64,000 nucleotides of DNA from Carya illinoinensis (Eukaryota > Streptophyta > Magnoliopsida > Fagales > Juglandaceae). How positions within the stretch are numbered: position 1 is the first letter of the stretch; the number at the start of each line of letters is the position of its first letter. Below are positions 37,234-48,400 of the stretch, in pieces. A program made the position numbers and the translations under genes. The stretch spans positions 31,584,501 to 31,648,500 of the forward strand of contig NC_056755.1 in the NCBI RefSeq assembly GCF_018687715.1. Direction: 5' to 3'. The notes under the pieces were generated by a model. The model was not told the DNA's origin, did not search any database, and was given only the letters and a program-made list of their open reading frames with translations.

Positions 37234-37443
37234 GTGAAAACCCTCTGACTTTGAATCCTAGGGCATTCAGTTATTTCCCCTTCTCTATCTCCACCGCAGA
37301 TTGATTGTGGGTTTGGTGCTGCACGGCTTGTGGGAGTTGTTGGAGTTCTGAGTTGCCGATCACTGGTAAGCACCTTTAGTGGGGATTTTTATGGTTTTCC
37401 CGGCGATTTGACGTCACCGGGAAAACGCCATTTTGTTGTAGTG
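36723..37443. mobile_element. Small non-autonomous CACTA element
   Basis: The left end is CACTACAAGAAATCGCC and the right end is the complement, ...ATTTTGTTGTAGTG. The subterminal sequence TTGCAACGATTATGAAATCG is typical of the family. Flanking trinucleotides are TCT and TCC, close to but not a perfect 3-bp duplication. It contains a second (CT)n tract at 37185-37229 and a GC-rich interior with a plausible splice donor (ACTGGTAAGC at about 37363), so it may carry a captured gene fragment. No transposase is encoded. Confidence 0.75.
37185..37229. repeat. (TC)n microsatellite inside the CACTA element
   Basis: An uninterrupted TC run of about 45 bp. Confidence 0.95.
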
Positions 37444-38449
37444 TCCCGCTCTCTCATCAGTGCTCAGCCGCTTGCCACCGTCAACCCAACCACAACCTAG
37501 TTTCCAGCTGCGTCGTACCTTTCTTCATCTCTGTAAGCTATCGCATACTCTAGTTTTAAAAGGTGGCTCTTGAGTTGGGTTTTATTTTGCTACATACGTG
37601 TTATTAATTTACAACGAGGCTTGCTTTCTTAAAACCTTTCAGTACATTTTATTTCCATAAATCTTCCTTCAATTTTTGGTGTAATTACAATTTTATCCTC
37701 AGTTTTTAAAACATGTATATTTTAAAGATTTATTTGAGTGGGCTTGTTTTTACTTATTGTGTTTTATATATTTTTAGTGTGTTACATTAAATGATTTTGA
37801 AATAAAATATTTTTGGTTTGAGTTCGGGTTCTAAATTATTGTTGGTTCAAGTAATATTTTTATTTTAGCAACTCTTTTATTTTTAAATGGGTTGGGTTTA
37901 TATTTTTTTAAAAATAAACTTGTGAATAAGTGGGAATTAGGTTAAGTTAATATTAAGTGTATAATTGATGGTTTTGGAAAATGATGGTATTTTAGAAATT
38001 TTGAGAATTTAGGTTCTTGAGGATTTAGAATAGGTTAATTTAGCATTTCAAGTTTAAATATTGAAATATGTGTTTGACTAAAAATTTACTAGAATTACGT
38101 AATTATTTTATAGGTGACAATTCTTTTTTGTTTGGTTATTGTGAAAGAATAACTGAACGAAAACCATTATTTGTTGGTTTCCATATTCGTTTTTAAAGCT
38201 AGCCACCTTTAATATTTTTGGTTTCCATCGAGAACTTGGAGTCCAAGCTATTTTCCAACTCTAGGTCAGCTAGGAATCCTCAACCCTAATCCTTCTGGAA
38301 TTAAAGTACCTAGTCCTTCATTGTAACATTATATAATTACTATATATTTCTATGCGTCGAAATTTTGAACCAAGATTGATCCAGAATCTCATAGACACAA
38401 TTAATTTTGTAGAGAGAGTAGTAGATCATCAGCTGCCTGATAACCATTA
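37444..38449. other. Upstream region of the F-box gene
   Basis: AT-rich non-coding sequence leading to the F-box ATG. No separate gene is seen. Confidence 0.5.
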
Positions 38450-38995
38450 ATGGAGTCCCCCGATCATCCACCGGATATGATCTTTGAGATTTTATCACGA
38501 ACATCTCTAAAAACTCTTGGTAGATGCGCGCTCGTTTGCAAGGACTGGAATCGGATGGTGTACGAGTCAAGCTTCATGCATGCGTTTCATCAGAGAACGA
38601 AGACAATATCAGGGTTCTTCATACAAAGCAGCTTATGGGGAAAGCCTTTTTCGGAGTTCATCTCCAACTATAGCATGCAGGATTCCGATTCCAAACTCTC
38701 CCTTGATTTTTTGCCCAAACATGTCAATATTGAAGCGGCCACCAAACAAGGTATCTTGTTTTGCGTGAAAGTTTTGGACACAAAGATTTTAGGAATACCA
38801 GAATATTATGTCTGCAAACCTAGCACCAAAGAATGGCACGAGATCCCGATCCCTAAAACAAGGTACTTCACCAAGAGACTTGCAATGGTGGTGCTCAGAT
38901 CACAGCCTCTGCACTATAAGATAGCTCGATTTTTCAGAACCCAAGTACTTTTGCAGAACGTACAACTCCAAAATGTACAACAGTCTTCACTGCGA

Positions 38996-39000
38996 GATTT
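38996..39000. repeat. Left target-site duplication of Copia 1
   Basis: GATTT here and at 44197-44201, immediately outside the two LTRs. Confidence 0.93.
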
Positions 39001-39564
39001 TGTAGCGGTAAAGCCACTTTTATGGACTTTTATGGGTCAAAAATGATGGCTAGTTGAGCTTGCATTCACATTTGCTTCCGCCATCTTCCACTTGCTTCCG
39101 CTATCTTCCACCGCCACCTTTATGGGTCAAAAATGGTGGCTAGTTGACAACCTACATCAAGCTTGCGTTCACATTTGTTTCCACCATCTTCCAGTTGCTT
39201 CCGCCATCTTCCAGTTGCTTCCGCCATCTTCCACCTCCTTTAACTCCTATAAATACATGTTTTTGCTTTAAGAAACCTATCCCATTTTGAAAGAAAAATT
39301 TAGAGAAAGAGAGAGAGTTTTAGAGAGAAAAATAGTGAGGTTTCTCCTATATATTGTCTCTCCTTTTATAAGAAAGAGTGAGTTTTCTCCTTTTATAAGA
39401 GAGGGTATTGTCAATTGTGCTCTCCTTATTCAAGAGAGAAATTCTTGTAATCCTTTTGCTATAAGTAAAATTCTTCTACAATTGGAGTTCCTTATTATTT
39501 CTTTTATTCTTTCTCATTTCTACTTCAGTTGTAATTGTATGCCCTGTACCACAACGTCCTAACA
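39001..39564 (+). repeat. Left LTR of Copia 1
   Basis: 564 bp, TGTAGCGG...CCTAACA. It contains a TATA box TATAAATA at 39248-39255 and one extra 20-bp unit (TTGCTTCCGCCATCTTCCAG) compared with the right LTR. Confidence 0.95.
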
Positions 39565-39565
39565 G

Positions 39566-39577
39566 TGGTATCAGAGC
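39566..39577 (+). promoter_or_regulatory. Primer-binding site (tRNA-Met) of Copia 1
   Basis: TGGTATCAGAGC, one base after the LTR, complementary to the 3' end of initiator tRNA-Met, as in most plant Copia elements. Confidence 0.92.
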
Positions 39578-39644
39578 ATCAGGTTTATAGCCGGTTTTCG
39601 TGCTACAGTTAGATCCAGTTAGTGGAAAGGAGGCATCTTCAATA

Positions 39645-42600
39645 ATGGCAACGAAGTATGAAATAGAGAAGTTCAATGGGAGTAATTTCTCATTGTGGAA
39701 AATGAGAATAAAAGCAATTTTGAGGAAAGATAATTGCTTGACGACAATTGGAGATAGGCCCGATGAGATCACTGACGACGGCAAGTGGAACGAGATGGAT
39801 GGCAATGCTATTGCTAATCTGCACCTAGCACTAGCTGATGGAGTATTGTCAAGTGTGGCGGAGAAAAAGACAGCAAAAGAGATATGGGATACTCTGACAA
39901 AATTGTACGAGGCCAAATCACTACACAACAAAATTTTCTTGAGAAGAAAACTCTACACCCTTCGGATGATGGAGTCAACTATGGTGACAGACCACATCAA
40001 CACCCTCAACACTTTATTTTCACAGCTCACAGCAATGGGGCATAACATAGAGACGGGTGAACGTGCTGAAATTCTACTTCAAAGTCTACCTGATTCGTAT
40101 GATCAACTCATCATCAACTTAACCAACAACATTGAAGTTCTAGTCTTCGATGATATTGCAGCTGCGGTTCTTGAAGAAGAAAGTCGGCGCAAAAGCAAAG
40201 AAGATAGACCAGGAGGTTCACAACAAGCCGAAGCTTTGGTAATGACGAGAGGGAGATCAACGGAACGTGGCCCCAGTGGGAGTCAAAATCAGAGTAGATC
40301 AAAATTCAGAAGTAAGAAGAATGTCAAGTGTCATCACTGTGGCAAGAAAGGGCACTACAAAAGGGAGTGTTGGCATCTCAAGAAGAACGGAGAAGCCAAA
40401 AGAAAAGGCCCTGAGTTGTCAAAAGCTCAGGGTTGTGTAGCAAGCACCTCAGATGATGGTGAAATTTTATACAGTGAGGCAACAACAGTTACTGAAGGTA
40501 GAAGAAGATTCGCTGATGTCTGGCTTATTGACTCAGGAGCAACATGGCATATGACTCCCCGAAGAGAATGGTTCCATCAATATGAACCTATCTCAGGAGG
40601 ATCTATGTTCATGGGAGACGATCATGCCTTGGAGATTGCTGGTATTGGTACCATCAAATTGAAGATGTGTGACGGTACAGTTCGCACCATTCAGGAGGTA
40701 CGACATGTGAAAGGCCTGAAGAAAAATCTATTGTCTTTAGGACAATTAGATAATAGTGGGTGTAAAACCCATATTCAAGATGGGATCATGAAAATAGTTA
40801 AAGGCGCGCTTGTAATGATGAAAGCGGAAAAGATAGCTGCAAATTTGTACATGCTTAAAGGAGAAACACAACAAGAAGGAGAAGCATCCACTGCGCTGGC
40901 AAGTTCGGCAGAAGAATTAACAATGATGTGGCACCGTAAGCTTGGCCACATGTCGGAACGAGGTTTAAAGATTCTTGCTGAACAAAAGCTTCTTCCAGGG
41001 CTCAAAAAGGTTTCATTACCCTTTTGTGAGCATTGTGTTACTAGTAAGCAGCACAGATTGAAATTCAGTAGTTCCTCTGCTAGAAGTAAAGCTATCTTAG
41101 AACTAATCCATTCTGATGTTTGGCAAGCACCAGTTTTGTCCCTAGGAGGAGCAAAATACTTTGTGTCATTTATTGACGATTACTCCAGGAGATGTTGGGT
41201 GTATCCAATAAAAACTAAAGCAGATGTATTTCCAGTTTTCAAAATATTCAAAGCGCGGGTTGAGCTTGAATCTGAAAAGAAGATCAAGTGTTTAAGGACA
41301 GACAATGGAGGAGAATATACTGGTAGTGAATTTGATAGCTTCTGTCAACAAGAAGGTATCAAAAGGCAGCTCACGGTGGCATACACTCCACAACAAAATG
41401 GAATAGCAGAGCGGATGAACAGAACCTTGTTAGAACGAACAAGAGCGATGTTGAGAACTGCGGGAATGGCCAAGTCATTTTGGGCAGAAGCAGTCAAGAC
41501 TGCCTGTTATGTGATCAATCGGTCACCATCAACCGCAATTGATCTGAAAACGCCGATGGAGATGTGGACTGATAAGCCAGCTGATTATTCTCACTTACAT
41601 ACATTTGGAAGTCCTGTTTATGTTATGTACAACGCCCAAGAAACATCAAAGCTAGATCCAAAATCTAGAAAATGTATTTTCTTAGGGTATGCTGATGGAG
41701 TCAAGGGGTATCGCCTGTGGGATCCCACTGCCCGCAAGGTGCTAATCAGCAGGGATGTTGTATTTGTAGAAGATAAGGTACAAGAAAAAGAAAATGATAG
41801 CGCTTCAAAAGAGAAACCGGAGACTACTACAGTTCAAGTTGAAGAAAGACAAGAATTAGAAGTTCCAGATTCTTCTGAAGCAATATTAGAGCACGAAGAA
41901 CAAGGACAAGCTGAGTATGCAATTCCACAAGTTCGACGGTCAACTTGGGAGAGAAGAAAACCAACTTGGCACTCAGAGTACATCATGGAGGGAAATGTCG
42001 CACACTGTCTACTAACAGAAGATGGAGAACCGTCAAATTTCCATGAGGCTACAAATAGTCAAGAAGCTTCTCTGTGGATGGTTGCAATGCAAGAAGAAAT
42101 TGAAGCTCTCCATAAAAACAAAACATGGGATCTTGTACCACTACCACAAGGAAGGAAGGCCATCAGAAACAAATGGGTTTACAAGATCAAACGAAATGGC
42201 AATGATCAAGTGGAGCGGTATCGTGCTAGATTGGTGGTGAAAGGATTCGCTCAGAAAGAAGGCATAGACTTCAACGAAATATTCTCTCCTGTTGTTCGAC
42301 TCTCAACGGTTCGAGCAGTCCTTGCGATGTGTGCTACATTTGACTTGTACTTAGAACAACTGGACGTGAAAACTGCATTTCTTCATGGAGAAATTGAAGA
42401 AGAAATTTACATGCTCCAACCAGAAGGTTTTGAAGAAAAAGAAAAAGAGAACTTGGTTTGCAGGTTGAACAAATCTCTATACGGTCTCAAACAGGCGCCG
42501 AGATGTTGGTATAAGAGATTTGATTCCTTTATCATGAGCCTTGGATACAACAGACATAGTTCAGATCCTTGTGTTTACTACAAGAGATTTGGTGATGGTA

Positions 42601-43586
42601 ATTTCATTATTTTGTTGTTGTATGTTGACGACATGTTGGTAGCAGGCCCCAACAAAGATCGTATTACAGACTTAAAGGCACAGTTAGCTAGGGAGTTTGA
42701 AATGAAGGACTTGGGACCAGCAAACAAGATTCTAGGGATGCAAATTTACCGAGACAGAAATAATAGGAAGATATGGCTTTCTCAGAAAAATTATTTGAAG
42801 AAAATCTTGCGACGTTTCAACATGCAAGATTGTAAGCCAATTTCTACCCCTCTTCCTATTAATTTCAAGTTATCCTCAAGTATGAGTCCTAGCAATGAAG
42901 CAGAGAGGATGGAAATGTCTCGAGTACCGTATGCATCAGCAGTGGGTAGCTTAATGTTCGCTATGGTTTGTACAAGACCAAACATTGCACAATCAGTGGG
43001 AGTGGTTAGTCGATACATGGCGAATCCTGGTAAAGAGCATTGGAGTGCTGTAAAGAGGATCCTGAGATATGTCAAGGGTACCTCAAATGTCGCATTATGT
43101 TATGAAGGATCAGACTTTACTGTCAGAGGCTATGTTGATTCAGATTATGCAGGTGATCTTGACAAGAGCAAGTCCACCTCAGGTTATGTGTTTACTCTTG
43201 CTGGAGGAGCTGTAAGCTGGGTTTCAAAATTACAGTCTATCGTGGCTACTTCTACAACGGAGGCAGAATATGTCGCAGCTACACAAGCTAGCAAAGAGGC
43301 AATATGGTTGCAAATGCTACTGGAAGAGCTCGGACACGTACAAGAGAAGGTTGATTTATTTTGTGATAGTCAGAGCGCTTTGCATTTGGCAAAGAATCCA
43401 GCATTTCATTCAAGGACAAAGCACATACGAGTTCAGTATCACTTCGTTCGTGAGAAGGTGGAAGAAGGAAGTGTGGATATACAAAAAATCCATACAAAAG
43501 ACAACCTAGCAGATATATTAACAAAGCCAATTAATAATGACAAGTTTATCTGGTGTCGATCCTCCTTAGGCCTAGCAGATATGTAA
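39645..43586 (+). CDS. Copia gag-pol polyprotein (intact)
   Basis: One open frame. The ATG at 39645 (MATKYEIEKF) is the conserved Gag start; the frame is open from an ATG at 39600. From 39645 the product is 1313 residues. Order: Gag (UBN2-type) in about the first 200 residues; zinc knuckle CHHCGKKGHYKREC near residue 228; aspartic protease with DSGATWHM near 295; integrase with HRKLGH and C-x2-C near 430-475 and the core D...TDNGGEY...QNGIAER; reverse transcriptase with SLYGLKQAPRCWY and YVDDMLVAG (about 42620); RNase H with DSDYAGD and TTEAEY. Particles assemble in the cytoplasm, and the cDNA is inserted into the nucleus by integrase. No stop or frame change is present, so the element may still be able to move, or may supply protein to relatives. 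Confidence 0.96.
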   Translation: MATKYEIEKFNGSNFSLWKMRIKAILRKDNCLTTIGDRPDEITDDGKWNEMDGNAIANLHLALADGVLSSVAEKKTAKEIWDTLTKLYEAKSLHNKIFLRRKLYTLRMMESTMVTDHINTLNTLFSQLTAMGHNIETGERAEILLQSLPDSYDQLIINLTNNIEVLVFDDIAAAVLEEESRRKSKEDRPGGSQQAEALVMTRGRSTERGPSGSQNQSRSKFRSKKNVKCHHCGKKGHYKRECWHLKKNGEAKRKGPELSKAQGCVASTSDDGEILYSEATTVTEGRRRFADVWLIDSGATWHMTPRREWFHQYEPISGGSMFMGDDHALEIAGIGTIKLKMCDGTVRTIQEVRHVKGLKKNLLSLGQLDNSGCKTHIQDGIMKIVKGALVMMKAEKIAANLYMLKGETQQEGEASTALASSAEELTMMWHRKLGHMSERGLKILAEQKLLPGLKKVSLPFCEHCVTSKQHRLKFSSSSARSKAILELIHSDVWQAPVLSLGGAKYFVSFIDDYSRRCWVYPIKTKADVFPVFKIFKARVELESEKKIKCLRTDNGGEYTGSEFDSFCQQEGIKRQLTVAYTPQQNGIAERMNRTLLERTRAMLRTAGMAKSFWAEAVKTACYVINRSPSTAIDLKTPMEMWTDKPADYSHLHTFGSPVYVMYNAQETSKLDPKSRKCIFLGYADGVKGYRLWDPTARKVLISRDVVFVEDKVQEKENDSASKEKPETTTVQVEERQELEVPDSSEAILEHEEQGQAEYAIPQVRRSTWERRKPTWHSEYIMEGNVAHCLLTEDGEPSNFHEATNSQEASLWMVAMQEEIEALHKNKTWDLVPLPQGRKAIRNKWVYKIKRNGNDQVERYRARLVVKGFAQKEGIDFNEIFSPVVRLSTVRAVLAMCATFDLYLEQLDVKTAFLHGEIEEEIYMLQPEGFEEKEKENLVCRLNKSLYGLKQAPRCWYKRFDSFIMSLGYNRHSSDPCVYYKRFGDGNFIILLLYVDDMLVAGPNKDRITDLKAQLAREFEMKDLGPANKILGMQIYRDRNNRKIWLSQKNYLKKILRRFNMQDCKPISTPLPINFKLSSSMSPSNEAERMEMSRVPYASAVGSLMFAMVCTRPNIAQSVGVVSRYMANPGKEHWSAVKRILRYVKGTSNVALCYEGSDFTVRGYVDSDYAGDLDKSKSTSGYVFTLAGGAVSWVSKLQSIVATSTTEAEYVAATQASKEAIWLQMLLEELGHVQEKVDLFCDSQSALHLAKNPAFHSRTKHIRVQYHFVREKVEEGSVDIQKIHTKDNLADILTKPINNDKFIWCRSSLGLADM

Positions 43587-43640
43587 GCGGCATGGAGATG
43601 GAAAGTGTAGAAAAGATAGAAGGATTAAAAAAGTGACTTT

Positions 43641-43650
43641 AAGTGGGAGA
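43641..43650 (+). promoter_or_regulatory. Polypurine tract of Copia 1
   Basis: AAGTGGGAGA, two bases before the right LTR, primes plus-strand DNA synthesis. Confidence 0.88.
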
Positions 43651-43652
43651 TA

Positions 43653-44196
43653 TGTAGTGGTAAAGCCACTTTTATGGACTTTTATGGGTTAAAAATGATG
43701 GCTAGTTGAGCTTGCATTCACATTTGCTTCCGCCATCTTCCACTTGCTTCCGCTATCTTCCACCGCCACCTTTATGGGTCAAAAATGGTGGCTAGTTGAC
43801 AACCTACATCAAGCTTGCGTTCACATTTGTTTCCACCATCTTCCAGTTGCTTCCGCCATCTTCCACCTCCTTTAACTCCTATAAATACATGTTTTTGCTT
43901 TAAGAAACCTATCCCATTTTGAAAGAAAAATTTAGAGAAAGAGAGAGAGTTTTAGAGAGAAAAATAGTGAGGTTTCTCCTATATATTGTCTCTCCTTTTA
44001 TAAGAAAGAGTGAGTTTTCTCCTTTTATAAGAGAGGGTATTGTCAATTGTGCTCTCCTTATTCAAGAGAGAAATTCTTGTAATCCTTTTACTATAAGTAA
44101 AATTCTTCTACAATTGGAGTTCCTTATTATTTCTTTTATTCTTTCTCATTTCTACTTCAGTTGTAATTGTATGCCCCGTACCACAACGTCCTAACA
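43653..44196 (+). repeat. Right LTR of Copia 1
   Basis: 544 bp, near-identical to the left LTR. TSD GATTT follows at 44197-44201. Confidence 0.95.
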
Positions 44197-44744
44197 GATT
44201 TTCGATTCGGAAACATGGGCATGGAAACAGCTGCAAGATGTTTTGTTGCCGTATGGCGTGTTTTTAGGAATTGATCCTGCTGTGTCTGCATCTGGAGTTC
44301 TTCACTGGTTTATGTCCAACAACAAAGTCTTCGCTTTCCATCAAGATACAGAGAGCTGGACGACATTTGACCTACCTTTCCCTCTCAGTAAGAAAAACTT
44401 TTTCAAGCACACGAAACTTGCGGAGTACAATGGCAACCTTGCCATGTTTTGCACGGAAAATCAAGGTGAGTTTGCGCAGCTTTGGGTAATGGTGGATTAT
44501 GAATCGAAAGTATGGAAAGAGATACAGAATGAGCATAAAAGCCGTTCGAGGAGCACTGGAATGCCATAGTTTTCCCATCGCCATGGACCGTTCTGAGATT
44601 ACTCTCATGTGGGGCTTCAACAGCGTAATATATTACAACTTTACAACTTTTCGGTCCAAGCAATGCTTTGTGCAGAGAATACAGCCGAATGAAGTTTCCC
44701 CTTTCCAAGCCGATCTTGAGCCGGTTTACTTGAAGAATTGTTAG

Positions 44745-46083
44745 AAGAAGGAACAGTTTTCAAGATTTCTTTGCTGGGTTTGCTTGTTTATTTGCAGTTG
44801 TTTATATTCTCTGTTTCAGTACTTGCTTGAATGATTAGCTACTAATTAATTGAGTTTGATCCAATATCTTCTACATTTTGTCCCTTAATTTTATCTCATA
44901 GACCATGTAAGTAAGGGTTTAGACATGAATATCATGGACCCATGCAATATAAATATATTTAATAAATTGTCTTTTGTTCTCTCTAAATTATACGTACCAT
45001 TCAATTCTAATAAAAAAAAATCGATGAGCATTTCATTCCATCATCATTATTCTTTGACTTTTTTTTTTTGGAATTGTCAAGTTTTGTTTGTTAAGATTTT
45101 TCATCTTTCCAAAATTTCAGTACATATATTAAATTGGTATATATGTTGAATTAAATTTAAGACTCGAATATATAATGACAATATTCTCAAATGTACGTGT
45201 TGAGGGCTTGTCCATCCTTAAAATTAGTCGAAATATTCCTAGACACCCGATGTCAATAAAAAAAAAAATATTCCCAAGTGTTCATGCATAGCTCCACAAA
45301 AGTTGCAAAAATAAGTCCTGGCCTTCAAAATTAACTTCTATATAATATATATATATATATATATATATGGTATACTCTCTAATTATTAGAATTGACTTCT
45401 CCTAATTACTCCGAATTTCCGTTTTTTGGCTAGAATATTGATCTTGTTTATAAGCATATATACCTGATATATACCCACGAACGGATCATGAGTCGATTTA
45501 TAATTTTGAGTTTAATTAGATTATTTTATGGTTTATCTTTCATCGTAAGAATAGTTATTTTTATAATTCAAAAAATAAGTTTATTAGTCATGGTTAATTA
45601 GGATTATGTTATGTTAGAATCAAGCTTGGATTGAAATTCTAAGGCATTTTGTACGTACGTACTCCATTGAAAATAATTAATAATAGTCTTTGATTAGAAA
45701 TAAAACATCTACATTATATTAGGACATATCCGGCCGTCTGTTAAGAGCTAGCATTCAATGTGTACTCTATTGAAGGAAGATTTTGAATGGAATACATGAA
45801 TTATAACAAAATTATGTCATAAACCCGCACACCCGGCTCAATTAGAATTACCTCACTTAAGATTAGATCTTTTTACATTTTTCATGGGCATAATGCTATA
45901 TGATATGAGTTATTTAAAAATAAGATCCTATATTAATGATCGATCTTTGCCCATCGATGATCCAATTACAAACTACCATATGTCTAAAAGAATGAAGGTC
46001 ACCCTAGCCATGATCACCAATGGTCATGTTCTAGCCATGAGCATTAACCCTCATGGCTGCCAAGATCTAGCCAACTCTAAGTG
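44745..46083. other. Intergenic region downstream of the F-box gene
   Basis: AT-rich with a (TA)n tract near 45344-45367. No gene is seen. Confidence 0.55.
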
Positions 46084-46237
46084 ACCAAATCTCAACTCAC
46101 AGTGTTGGCCTAGGTGGCCACAATCAAACTAAGACGCATCCATAGACTACAACCACGCTATGAAGGCATCAATGTGGCCATCCTGACTTTCAAACAAGGT
46201 CATTGTTTTTTGCTGCATTAGGTGGCCAAGATTTAGA
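46084..46237. repeat. TGGCCAC-rich repeat, copy 2 (inverted)
   Basis: The reverse complement of about 34515-34665, with scattered differences. It ends exactly where a CACTA-type terminus begins. Confidence 0.7.
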
Positions 46238-46589
46238 CACTATAAGAAACATGGTCTTTTCTAGCACCATTAATCACTCCTAAAATTGTTGCAATTAGTC
46301 TTTTTCAGCAATTTCTACTGCACCGAATGTTAGTTGCATTTCTTTACTCACTTATAAGCTAAACTAGTGAAAGCCAAAAATCATTGGAACTAACAACTCA
46401 TTTGCAGCGATTTACGTCGCTACAAATACCAGACAAAATCGTCGCAACTGTGCATCACAATTCTGTCTGACATCATTGGAAAAAATTATTTGCAGCGATT
46501 TGTCACTATTGCAAATAGCTGAAATATCACTGCAAAAAATGTTCTCATTTGTAGCGTTTGGAAAAATCGCTGGAAATTTACTATCAAAA

Positions 46590-47345
46590 TTGGAAAGCTG
46601 TCATAGCCTAAAACACACATCATCCTTATCATACAATGCACAAAAGTCTACTATTGCACCAAATAGTTAGGTCAAAAGGCTAAACAAAACAGATAAATTA
46701 TAAACACAATCTTCTCAAACATATAAAGGGCTAAACTAAACAGGTAATTATATATAAAGTACAGCTTGTCAAATTATATATACCTAATCAACCAAAATGC
46801 AAATAACAATGCCTTATGTCTGAAAAGTACCTCCTCTATATCCCTATAATGACAGCAAGGGCTTGTTTAGAATTTCCCATTCTTCCATGGATGAAGACTT
46901 GGTCCCTTGTAAGATCTCTTCTGTTGCAAATTTCATATGCATGAAATTTGAATTTAAGAGTTTATTAACTTATATACATAAGATGAGCAGAAACAAGCAA
47001 TTCTTCTAAGCCTCGATCAGAAAATAGAGCAAAACTTTGGCATGCTCCTGAAGCTAGTGGGCCAAGCCAGAAAGAACAAGCTGTGTGCACATAATATGTA
47101 TATATCTATGAATATAAAAAATATATATATCAATGATAATTAGATATATATCTCAACTGGTGTTAAAATTAAAATGAAAATTAACAGAACTTGACCATTC
47201 AGTATTTGTTGAATTTGATTTGTTTACATTTAGTAAATCCATAATTACATATAATCTTGAACTACCAATACACATGACACGATGAATCTGTCAAGCTTAC
47301 TAAAAGGTTGGCAGCTAATTTAGTAGGTATAAACCAACTCTCCTT
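46590..47345. other. Non-coding interior left of the solo LTR
   Basis: No gene is visible. The sequence is AT-rich and unremarkable. Confidence 0.5.
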
Positions 47346-47959
47346 TGTGACGCTCCCAGATTTCTGTTTGGGATCGGACGGACATCCGAAGCATCGAAAC
47401 ATGCAACACAAGATTACCTGCCCCCGTTCATGACATATAAGATGCAATATTCCTAATATGCATCTATCATTATGCAATATTCGTAGCGGATAATTTTTTT
47501 TTAGCAATATTATGCACCAAACTTATAATATCTCAAATAGTTAAATCGTAATCCAAGCGTACTTAACAGAATAAACATCCACGATTTCAGTACGAGTCTC
47601 AGAAGACTGGAATCTCGAAAACATGGGAAGCCAGACTACATATTTACATTACCAAAATACACTATTGAAGAAGTTCGTCGAGTAACTAGTGTAACTCAAC
47701 TAACGAGGGCAGAATACTATCCAAAAACTAACTATGGAAGCTGTAAGCTCCGCATTGTGTTTGCGGCGTCTAGTCAACCTTTTTCAATCTACCAACGTCT
47801 GCTCCCTGCTCTGATCCTGACACATCGCCTACCATTTGAGAGGAATGGTAGTTGGGACTACCACGGTGAGATTTGATTACAAATCTCAGTAAATTAATAA
47901 GAAACTCACACACAGATTAATAATGCATGCATGCAGTAAAAGCATGAATGCAAAATTAA

Positions 47960-48400
47960 AGTCGTAAGTAAGCATAGCATAACTTGACATATAACATGGC
48001 ATAACTGACATAAACTGAACTGAAACGTGAACTGAACTTGACTTGACATGATATAAACCTGAACATAAAATATAACATGGGCTAGCAACATAACATGAGC
48101 GTGGACTTGAAATATAACGTGGACTTGAATCATAGCATGAACGTGAACATACATAACATAAACATGAACTTAAACTTAACATAAACATGAGCATAATATG
48201 ACATAAACGTGAACTTGAGACATAATGTAAACATTAATATAACATAACATGAACGTGAACTTGAAACATAACGTGAACATGAACATAACATAACATGAAC
48301 ATGAGTTTGAACTTAACATAAACATGAACATAACATGATATGAACATGAACTTGAAACTTAACATAAACGTGAACATAACATAACATAACATAACATAAT
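47960..48400. repeat. Low-complexity AACATGAAC/ATAACAT region
   Basis: Irregular repeats of CATAACATGAACGTGAAC-like words with no fixed period. Open frames across it are artefacts of composition. Confidence 0.85.

Larger units (their letters stand above)
39001..44196 (+). mobile_element. Complete young Ty1/Copia retrotransposon
   Basis: 5196 bp with LTRs TG...CA (39001-39564 and 43653-44196), a primer-binding site for initiator tRNA-Met (39566-39577), one gag-pol frame, a polypurine tract AAGTGGGAGA at 43641-43650 and a 5-bp TSD GATTT. By eye the LTRs differ by only about four substitutions plus one 20-bp repeat unit, so insertion was recent. Domain order (protease, integrase, RT, RNase H) is that of Copia. 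Confidence 0.96.
38450..44744 (+). pseudogene. F-box protein gene split by a Copia retrotransposon
   Basis: The ATG at 38450 opens an F-box in the first ~45 residues (PPDMIFEILSRTSLKTLGRC, then ALVCKDWNRMVYESSFM), the part that binds SKP1 in SCF ubiquitin ligases. It is followed by a plant F-box-associated region (YYVCKPSTKEWHEIP). The coding sequence stops at 39000, where the Copia element begins, and resumes at 44197 (FDSETWAWKQLQD) through to about 44744 (EPVYLKNC then stop). Two further lesions exist apart from the insertion: the T run at 38930-38934 has one base too many, and the A-rich stretch at about 44514-44520 has a frame change. The gene is single-exon. It was probably already disabled, or decayed, independently of the insertion. 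The substrate is unknown. Confidence 0.88.

Noticed and set aside
39287..39562. Plus-strand 91-codon frame, also found at 43919-44194
   Set aside because: It lies in both LTRs of Copia 1 and is simply the same LTR sequence twice.
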